Shown here: positions 45,203 through 51,470 of the stretch, in pieces | How positions within the stretch are numbered: the stretch's first letter is position 1 | How the letters are laid out: each line of letters starts with the position of its first letter | From: Pseudomonas sp. LB-090624 | GTDB lineage: Bacteria; Pseudomonadota; Gammaproteobacteria; Pseudomonadales; Pseudomonadaceae | Direction: 5' to 3' | DNA length: 64,000 nt | Assembly: GCF_003205205.1 (NCBI RefSeq) | Contig: NZ_QJRL01000027.1 | Coordinates: 1-64,000 of the forward strand | The notes under the pieces: generated by a model | Seen by the model: the letters and a program-made list of their open reading frames with translations, nothing else | The model's database searches: none | Told to the model about the DNA's origin: nothing | Position numbers and translations under genes: made by a program

Positions 45203-46171
45203 ATGAAGGGTGTGATTGCAAGACCTGTCGCCATGCTGGCGGCGCTTGCGGCGGGGGTTTCCGTCGCCCATGCCGCCCCGGCACAACCGGCGGACCTCTC
45301 TGCCTTCATCACCGCTCAAGGCACTGCACAGGTAAACCCCGCCCAACAGGAGCTTGATGACCTGACCGCGCAGCGGGTGTCGCGCTATGGGCGGATCGTC
45401 AGCGCCCGGCCGGTGGGTCTCGGCGGGCTGACCGCCTGGACTGTTGAAAAGAACGGCCATCAAGTGGTGCTTTTCAGTACGCCTGACTCTGCGGTGCTGT
45501 TCACCGGCGTGGCCTGGAATGCCGAAACCGGCAGCAATATCTCCGATGCCTTCCTGCCTGGCGTTGCACAGGCCGTCGTCGCGCCGCCTGTTGCTGCCCC
45601 GGTCGCTGCCGCGCCAGCTGCGCCGCAGATGTCACCCGTTGAGGCGCCGAATGTGCGCGAAGCCGCCGCCATGGACGGCAGCTTCAAAGGCGCGATCCCA
45701 GAGTCGATGAAAACCGTCGACTCCCTGGCAGGCATCAAGGAAGGCAAAGGTGGTATCGGCGATACCGTCTACATCATCATCGACCCACGTTGCCCGTACT
45801 GCCGCGAAGCATACAACCTGACAAGGGCTTACGCAGCCAAAGGCCACTCCATCAAGTGGATCCCGTCCGCAGCGCTGGGTAACCCGGCAGACGGCGTACC
45901 GCTGGCCGCCACCATCCTGCAGGCCAAGGACCAGAATATGCTGGCGCGGGTGCTGGGCAAACATGAGCAGGTGCGCTCCGAGCCGTCGCCGGAAACCGTC
46001 GAGCAGTTGAGCACCAACCTGGCGTTTCTGTTCGCCGCATTCGAACATAACGGCAAGGAACAGGCTGGTGTACCGGCTGCGTTCTTCATCGATCACCGTA
46101 CAGGGAAGCCAAGGATGATGACCGGCCTTTCACAGGCGGTCGTGATTGAAGACATCTTTGGAAAACTTTAA
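45203..46171 (+). CDS. Secreted thioredoxin-fold protein, TrbB/DsbC-like
   Basis: The 322-residue protein has a signal peptide (ending near AHAAPA, residue 24), an N-terminal domain resembling the DsbC/G dimerisation part, a Pro/Ala linker (130-148) and a thioredoxin-like domain with CPYC at residues 197-200 (IDPRCPYCREAY) and a cis-Pro region (GVPAAFFID). In IncI plasmids TrbB has this design and lies next to TrbA/TrbC. It likely forms or isomerises disulfides in periplasmic secretion components or cargo. Confidence 0.82.
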   Translation: MKGVIARPVAMLAALAAGVSVAHAAPAQPADLSAFITAQGTAQVNPAQQELDDLTAQRVSRYGRIVSARPVGLGGLTAWTVEKNGHQVVLFSTPDSAVLFTGVAWNAETGSNISDAFLPGVAQAVVAPPVAAPVAAAPAAPQMSPVEAPNVREAAAMDGSFKGAIPESMKTVDSLAGIKEGKGGIGDTVYIIIDPRCPYCREAYNLTRAYAAKGHSIKWIPSAALGNPADGVPLAATILQAKDQNMLARVLGKHEQVRSEPSPETVEQLSTNLAFLFAAFEHNGKEQAGVPAAFFIDHRTGKPRMMTGLSQAVVIEDIFGKL

Positions 46172-46183
46172 GGAGCAAAGTAC

Positions 46184-46978
46184 ATGAAAGCCAAAGCGCC
46201 GAACTTTGAGTTCGACCCCAGTATCCGCATCTTCGGTTCGGGCGAGCACTTGCTGGTGGTGTTCGACAGCCAAAGCCCCCATGACGCGCAGCGGGCTACC
46301 CGTACCGTGCGTATCGCCAGGGGGTTCCAGCAACTGTCGCTGGTAGTGGCCGGCTTCGACGCGGCTGAGGACGATGGCCATCAGCGGGTGCTCAAAGGCA
46401 GCGTCAGCCTGGCGATCGAGGGCGATGGCGGGCTGCCGGTCAGTCACGAACTGGCGGCCCTGCAACTGGTGTTTCATGCCGAGGCAGACCGCAAGGGGGC
46501 GCTCACCCATATCGAGCCTGCGCTGGTTGCCTACACGGTACGCCAGGCCCTTTCGGAATGCCTGAACGAGGCCTTGAACGACTACTTCCAGCGCCAGGAA
46601 GCTGAACGTGCATCTGTGCCAGCAGAGGTCGTGCGCCCGGTTTCGTTGACTGCTTCGCAGTACCAGGGCGCAGCGCCGCAGCCTTCGCGCAAGGCCTTGC
46701 GCGAGCAGGCCGCAAGCAGTGCCCAGAGCCAGGCCAGGTCACGCCGGCGCAAGACCGCAATGGCCTGGCTGGTACCGCCTTTGGTGGTCATTGCGGTGAT
46801 GGCGACCATGTCTCATCTTGCTTCCTCCCAGGCGCCGATTGAAAATGCTGTCGCGCAGCAGATGGCGAACGACCCTGAGTCGATCAAGGCGCAGGTGGAA
46901 CTGACCAAGCAGACCCTGCAGTCCATGGGGCTTGATCCAGGTCAGGGCGGCGACATTGGGTGCCTGGCGCCGCAATGA
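46184..46978 (+). CDS. Hypothetical protein with C-terminal membrane anchor
   Basis: The 264-residue protein has a folded N-terminal region (1-140) without recognisable family, a Gln/Ala/Ser/Arg-rich linker (about 160-195), one membrane helix near 196-216 (MAWLVPPLVVIAVMATMSHL) and a short C-terminal tail with predicted periplasmic location. AAGGAG lies before the ATG, 12 bases after the trbB-like gene, so it is co-transcribed with it. Function unknown; a T4BSS accessory role is inferred from position only. Confidence 0.65.
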   Translation: MKAKAPNFEFDPSIRIFGSGEHLLVVFDSQSPHDAQRATRTVRIARGFQQLSLVVAGFDAAEDDGHQRVLKGSVSLAIEGDGGLPVSHELAALQLVFHAEADRKGALTHIEPALVAYTVRQALSECLNEALNDYFQRQEAERASVPAEVVRPVSLTASQYQGAAPQPSRKALREQAASSAQSQARSRRRKTAMAWLVPPLVVIAVMATMSHLASSQAPIENAVAQQMANDPESIKAQVELTKQTLQSMGLDPGQGGDIGCLAPQ

Positions 46979-47107
46979 TTGCCATTGCTTCCTGCTTCAC
47001 GGATGGGGTATGCCTTTCGCTGGTTTGCGGGCGCGTAGAATGGCGGGGAGCCCTCTCGCGTCGCCCGAATGCTGCCTTACGGTGCCGAAGGAGGATCTTT
47101 TCCAGGA

Positions 47108-47194
47108 TTGGAGAATGAGAGCGGGCCGGGCCTACGAAGCCTGGTGCTGCTGTTCTGCTTGAGCGGAGTGTGTATGCCTGCGCAGGCACTTTAA
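47108..47194 (+). pseudogene. Possible remnant or leader peptide with signal-like sequence
   Basis: A TTG-initiated frame of 28 codons reads ESGPGLRSLVLLFCLSGV followed by CMPAQAL and stop, which looks like an isolated signal peptide. AGGAGG lies 13 bases upstream, further than usual. It may be a fossil of a secreted protein, a short regulatory peptide, or chance. Confidence 0.2.
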
Positions 47195-47227
47195 GACTAT
47201 TTTGGATTGGAAATCTTAGGTACGTAT

Positions 47228-48070
47228 ATGCGACCAGCGAATGAAGTTAAAGACGGGGCCAAGTTATTGTCCCTTGCCCAGGGCCTGAGGTCGCTGCTGG
47301 TCCCCTCGCCAGATGTACTGGCCGACACCGTCAAAGAGTTGCACCCGTTGGTCAACCTGTCCGACAAGGTGCTGCCTCTGAAGTCGTATTTCAACATGGT
47401 CCAGGACATCCAGCGGGCCAAGCATACCCAGGCCGCCATGCGCGCTGCCGACGAGCCGCTTAGCCGCGAGGCTATTCAGCAGGGCGTGTCGCGCAAGCTC
47501 TGTACCGAAGACATCTTCATGGTTGCCTGTTCGTTCCTGGAAGTGGAAATCGCCAAACAAGGCTCGGTGTACTACCTGAGCGGCGAATCACCCGATTTCA
47601 AGGAAACCAAGAAGAACCGAAACCCGCTCGACTTGTCCGACGAGGTCGTATTGAAGAACCTCTCGAGTGGCCTGGCGCGTCCGGACACCGATCGCGGGGC
47701 TGTAGAGCGGGGGCAAATCGACAGCGGTTTCAACCACCTGGTGCGGCTGAACCAGTTGCATAACCTGATGGTGGAGTCGGTGCGGTTGATGAAGGCGGAC
47801 GAGCGCCTGACCAAGGTCGATATCCGCAAGAAATTCAACATTTCGCACACGGACTACGAGCGCATGATGTCGATGGCGCGCCGTTCCGGGCTGATTTCGT
47901 TCCGCAACCGCAAAAAGGACCCGTCCAACTCCTACACCTTGCGCAATGACAACCATGAGCGGGTGTCGGAGCACGCCAAGAACTTTGGCCACACGCCGCA
48001 GAAGATGCTGAACAAGATTCTGGATGACTTCTTCGGAATGCTGGAAAAACGCAAAAAGCACGAGGACTGA
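47228..48070 (+). CDS. Hypothetical protein with putative winged helix
   Basis: The 280-residue soluble protein (MRPANEVKDG) is of no family known to me. Residues about 195-235 (ERLTKVDIRKKFNISHTDYE then RMMSMARRSGLISF) have the helix-turn-helix/wing rhythm of a winged-helix domain, and the C-terminus is basic (GMLEKRKKHED). The N-terminal half is helical. It may be a regulator or a DNA/RNA-binding accessory protein of the island. The ATG at 47228 is chosen over a TTG at 47207. The next gene begins 5 bases after its stop. Confidence 0.6.
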   Translation: MRPANEVKDGAKLLSLAQGLRSLLVPSPDVLADTVKELHPLVNLSDKVLPLKSYFNMVQDIQRAKHTQAAMRAADEPLSREAIQQGVSRKLCTEDIFMVACSFLEVEIAKQGSVYYLSGESPDFKETKKNRNPLDLSDEVVLKNLSSGLARPDTDRGAVERGQIDSGFNHLVRLNQLHNLMVESVRLMKADERLTKVDIRKKFNISHTDYERMMSMARRSGLISFRNRKKDPSNSYTLRNDNHERVSEHAKNFGHTPQKMLNKILDDFFGMLEKRKKHED

Positions 48071-48075
48071 TTTAC

Positions 48076-48648
48076 ATGGGGATCCAGGGCCATAAGGACG
48101 TCGGGCCGGCAATAAGTGCAGGGGAGCGGGCCCGTGTAGCGCGGGCGGCCAGGCAGGTGGTGGGGTATGCCAACTTTCTGCGCTGGACGGCGAACTTCAA
48201 GCGGGACGAAGTGCTGCGCCATCCTGAGCACGACCGCGTGATACTGCTCTCGCCCATGCAAAGTGGGCGTTTCAGCTTTGCCCTGGAGGGCGACACTTTG
48301 TATGTCGGTGTCCAGCCATTCGAGGCAGCTTGGGCTTCGTGCATGCCTTTCGAAGCTGCCTACGTCTCTGACCGGCTGTACCTGTCGGTGGAGGGCGTGA
48401 ACTTCATGGATTCGCGCATGCCGCCGCTGGCGCTGGGTATCTTCGTCGACGAGGGTGAAAAGCGCGCGCTCATGGCCGCTGCTCGTTTCATCCAGTTCGT
48501 GCAGGTGTCGGTCCGTGACGGCTACGTGGTCGAGGTGGGCGAGCCGTGTGGCGAACCTGTCGAGATGCGCGCAGGGGACGTGGTGCGCCAGCTGCGCGAG
48601 ACCCGCCAGGCGAAGGTGCAGCAGCAAGACATGGGGCGGTTCTTCTGA
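48076..48648 (+). CDS. Hypothetical protein
   Basis: The 190-residue protein has no signal peptide or membrane helix. It has an Arg-rich start (GERARVARAARQVVGYANFL) and a middle with alternating hydrophobic residues suggesting beta structure (RLYLSVEGVNFMDSR). No family was recognised. It lies 5 bases after the putative winged-helix gene and 36 bases before the lipoprotein gene, so it is part of this small operon. Confidence 0.6.
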   Translation: MGIQGHKDVGPAISAGERARVARAARQVVGYANFLRWTANFKRDEVLRHPEHDRVILLSPMQSGRFSFALEGDTLYVGVQPFEAAWASCMPFEAAYVSDRLYLSVEGVNFMDSRMPPLALGIFVDEGEKRALMAAARFIQFVQVSVRDGYVVEVGEPCGEPVEMRAGDVVRQLRETRQAKVQQQDMGRFF

Positions 48649-48684
48649 TGCGCTCAAGCAGACATTTCAAGTAAGGATACGTGC

Positions 48685-49548
48685 ATGACCAAGTGTAAAT
48701 TCCTCCTGCCCGTGCTGGCCGCCGTGGCAATGGCGGGCTGTGTCACGACCGAGCAGATGCCGGACGGGAAGACCAAGATTCGTTTCTCGGACGAAGCGGT
48801 CAGCTCGCTGACTTCGATGATGCCCAGCGGCCTTGTTACCGCTGTTGGTGGCGGGGCAAGCAGCGGCGAGCTGGACTTGATCCCGACCAAAAGCCTGGCC
48901 GGCAGCGGGCTCTACCTGTATTTCAATGGCCGATACGACTTCGCCTGCGCGAGCGCCTTGCTCTACAGTGCGAAATCCGGGCAGGACCTGGACAAGAACA
49001 CCAATGCGTCATGTCGCGACAGGTATTTCCAGCGTCAAGCGGAACTGAAGCTGGCGGGTAGCCCTTATGACAGGGCCGCGCCTAGCTATGATGCGCGCAA
49101 CCCACCTGATGCTTACTGGGGCAAACTTAAGGGCCAGACCCTTGCCCAGCTGGCAAGTACGCAGCAGTTTGCTGCGCGCTTCACGGCAATTCCGCGCATC
49201 GACAGCAATGGCAGCATCACCATAACGCCAGGCTTCATGGGCGAGGGAAGTGGGCGGCATGTGGCCGTGGTTACCACCCCTCACCGAATTCCGGTTGTCA
49301 TGGATGATGCCGGTTTCGCGACGCAGATGCGCTCGCAGGCAAGCAGACTCAACACCCGATCCGGTGAGTGGACCACGTGCGATGCAGTGCTTGCCTACAC
49401 CTCCACAAAGGACAGGGGTCGGCGCCCGGCTACTATCTCGGCGAACGAGTATTTGCAGTATGAGGTGCAGTTCACGGTTGCTTCGATGTCGTGCCGTGAT
49501 GGTTTGCGCACCTACAAGAGCGCCTCACAGCAGGCCGCCGTGCGCTAA
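48685..49548 (+). CDS. Lipoprotein of unknown function
   Basis: The 287-residue protein has a lipoprotein signal (MTKCKFLLPVLAAVAMAGC) with Cys19 in the lipobox MAGC, so it is anchored in the envelope. The mature part contains four more cysteines (ACASAL, SCRDRY, TCDAVL, SCRDGL) that could form two disulfides, which would fit the TrbB-like oxidase encoded nearby. No family was recognised. Position inside the T4BSS region suggests an accessory core protein or a surface-exposed immunity or exclusion factor. Confidence 0.65.
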   Translation: MTKCKFLLPVLAAVAMAGCVTTEQMPDGKTKIRFSDEAVSSLTSMMPSGLVTAVGGGASSGELDLIPTKSLAGSGLYLYFNGRYDFACASALLYSAKSGQDLDKNTNASCRDRYFQRQAELKLAGSPYDRAAPSYDARNPPDAYWGKLKGQTLAQLASTQQFAARFTAIPRIDSNGSITITPGFMGEGSGRHVAVVTTPHRIPVVMDDAGFATQMRSQASRLNTRSGEWTTCDAVLAYTSTKDRGRRPATISANEYLQYEVQFTVASMSCRDGLRTYKSASQQAAVR

Positions 49549-49584
49549 TCCGTCTCTGTGAATCGGTGGGGCGGGGGGCGGCGC

Positions 49585-49938
49585 TTATGGCGCCGCATTC
49601 CAGGCATCGTCTGCTGCCGCCACCGCCTCGTCGATGCCGGAAGTATGCATATCTGCGGCGTTCAGCCAATTCTGATTGAGGTTTGCTTGCTGCGCTGCGT
49701 GGTCGTGAGCAAACTCGCGCTGCACGATAGCTTCTTCAATCCCGCTGACGAGCGCTGGCGAAGCCGTACCATATTCGCCTAGCAGCGCTCGTGAGGCCTC
49801 CGGTGGAAGCTGATTCACGGCACTGCGTAGCTGTTGGCCGTAATCGGCCAGTGCGGGCTGTTTGGCAATGACGATTTCCGCCGCTTGTGACGGAAAAACG
49901 GAGGCGGTGAAGCTCTGGAAGTCCTGCGCGTTCGGCAT
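49585..49938 (-). CDS. Hypothetical small protein
   Basis: The 117-residue protein (MPNAQDFQSFTASVFPSQAA) is acidic, Ala/Gln-rich and predicted helical, with no signal or membrane helix. It follows the 198-residue gene by 10 bases on the minus strand. ATG 49938 is chosen; AAGGACAAAACC upstream gives an acceptable ribosome site. Function unknown; could be a cargo-specific partner. Confidence 0.5.
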   Translation of the reverse strand: MPNAQDFQSFTASVFPSQAAEIVIAKQPALADYGQQLRSAVNQLPPEASRALLGEYGTASPALVSGIEEAIVQREFAHDHAAQQANLNQNWLNAADMHTSGIDEAVAAADDAWNAAP

Positions 49939-49948
49939 GGTTTTGTCC

Positions 49949-50545
49949 TTAGGGGCCGTACCCATCCAGGTCCTCGCTGCGCGACAGCGAAGGATTGGCG
50001 TAACGGGCAAATGTCTTGTCAAGGTCGGCAGCCAGATAGGCTTGTTCGCTATGGCGTAATAGCTGCTTCATGAAGTCGCCATCCGAGGCCACTGCAATCA
50101 CTTGGTCGCGCAGGTTGGCCAGCAGCCCCTCTCGATCGGCTCGAGAGCCGGGAGCTTGGTCGATTGCTTCGATGGCGCTGGTCAGTGATTGGCGCAGGCC
50201 GGTTTCCGCTTCGCGCTTGTCACCTGCGCCTGCGGCTTCGAACACCACGCCGCTGATCACCGCGCGATGGATGGCTATGAATGCATCGGCCTCGGCTTTA
50301 CGGCTTTGCATGACCCGGTCGGAACGCAGGGTGTGCGGTGGCGTATTACGCAGCCACGCCGATTCCTGCTCGCCCAGGGCGTCAATCGTCTGGCGAATTT
50401 TTTGGCCGTCAGGACCTTCCCGTAACGCGGCTTGCGCTACGTTTTCCAAGCTGATTGCCGGGTTGCCAGAGGCCGCTATGGCTCTGTCTCGCATGGACCC
50501 GGCACCGATCACGAATCGGCTGGCATCGCGTATTGATAGCTGCAT
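49949..50545 (-). CDS. Hypothetical protein
   Basis: The 198-residue protein is helical and rich in Ala, Arg, Asp and Glu (MQLSIRDASRFVIGAGSMRD). It has no signal peptide, no membrane segment and no family known to me. It forms a tight minus-strand unit with the genes on both sides, inserted between the plus-strand lipoprotein gene and dotA. Confidence 0.5.
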   Translation of the reverse strand: MQLSIRDASRFVIGAGSMRDRAIAASGNPAISLENVAQAALREGPDGQKIRQTIDALGEQESAWLRNTPPHTLRSDRVMQSRKAEADAFIAIHRAVISGVVFEAAGAGDKREAETGLRQSLTSAIEAIDQAPGSRADREGLLANLRDQVIAVASDGDFMKQLLRHSEQAYLAADLDKTFARYANPSLSRSEDLDGYGP

Positions 50546-50902
50546 CTATGTCCGTCGTTTTTTCACAGGGCTTGAACGCGCCCGAACCAGTCTGCATTCA
50601 GCGGTATCTGCTTCTCTGCGCGGTTCGCCGTAATTGCGTCGCGCAGGCATGCGGATCTCGTTAGCTCCTCCGCTGACGTGCTGCGGGTAAACCCATGCGA
50701 ACCCTAAGGGTTCATCTGCTTGAATGACCTTAGCATTTTTGCTTTCACAATTCTTGTGGGTGCGCTTTAAAAATCGTTTTTTTTGGTTACTTGAAGTATC
50801 CCAGTAGATCTCGTTGAAAACAGGGCCTTCCTCGTTGAGCACAATGCCTGTGCTGATCGGGCCTGCCTGGCTCCAGCGCCCGTAACATGGGTCTCCCGTC
50901 AA
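50546..50902 (-). CDS. Hypothetical basic protein, start uncertain
   Basis: Up to 118 residues, basic (net positive C-terminus RARSSPVKKRRT, Lys-rich middle). The first possible start is TTG at 50902; a GTG at 50842 is an alternative, and no clear ribosome site decides it. Phrases such as GPVFNEIYWDTSSNQKKRF are protein-like. The stop abuts the next gene start. Codon use is more AT-rich than in the dot genes, hinting at a separate origin. Confidence 0.4.
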   Translation of the reverse strand: MTGDPCYGRWSQAGPISTGIVLNEEGPVFNEIYWDTSSNQKKRFLKRTHKNCESKNAKVIQADEPLGFAWVYPQHVSGGANEIRMPARRNYGEPRREADTAECRLVRARSSPVKKRRT

Positions 50903-51470
50903 TTTTTCAACTGCCTTTGGCGCAAAGCGTCGCTGGCGTGCGCTTTGCCTACCGAACCGCCGTCAAGCGACCTGAAATGCCTCGGTCAACGCTAAATTGA
51001 CGCCTGAAAACTGGCTGAGTTTCCTATGAAAGCACTATCTGAAGAAAGATCAACCCGGCAAGGATTCTTCTCGTTCAGATGTGCAGGTTATCACGGTTTT
51101 TTCGCCTTTAATCGCTGATTTGGTGGCAATATGCCAATGTTTACACGACTTTACATTTCTTTACGTAGCCCTTGCGGCATCGGTAGCTACAAGTACTTGT
51201 CGGCCTGTTTCGGTTTTTTGTTAGTTTTCTTTCATAACAATATTTTGATAAATGAGTGATTTCTGGTTTAAGATTGCCTGGCTTTGGATATCTGGTGGGT
51301 CGCGGCTTGTAGCGTGACGCCATGGCTCAGGCTCGAAAGCAACGCTGTGCAGGCAACGCTTGCCGGGCTGCTCGACAGCTCAACTCAAGGACGACGGAGC
51401 ATTCCAAGGGGAATTCGTCGCGAACGATTCAGATCAACCGTCCGCAACTCGATTCAGGTAGGTATCACAA
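50903..51470. other. AT-rich intergenic region before dotA
   Basis: About 570 bases with no convincing gene on either strand. Local AT content is clearly higher around 51000-51290 than in flanking genes. It separates the minus-strand trio from dotA and should contain promoters for both directions; no specific hexamers are claimed. Confidence 0.5.

Noticed and set aside
51141..51323. 60-codon open frame on the minus strand, basic and Cys/Tyr-containing
   Set aside because: Lies in the AT-rich gap, has no ribosome site and looks like a chance frame.
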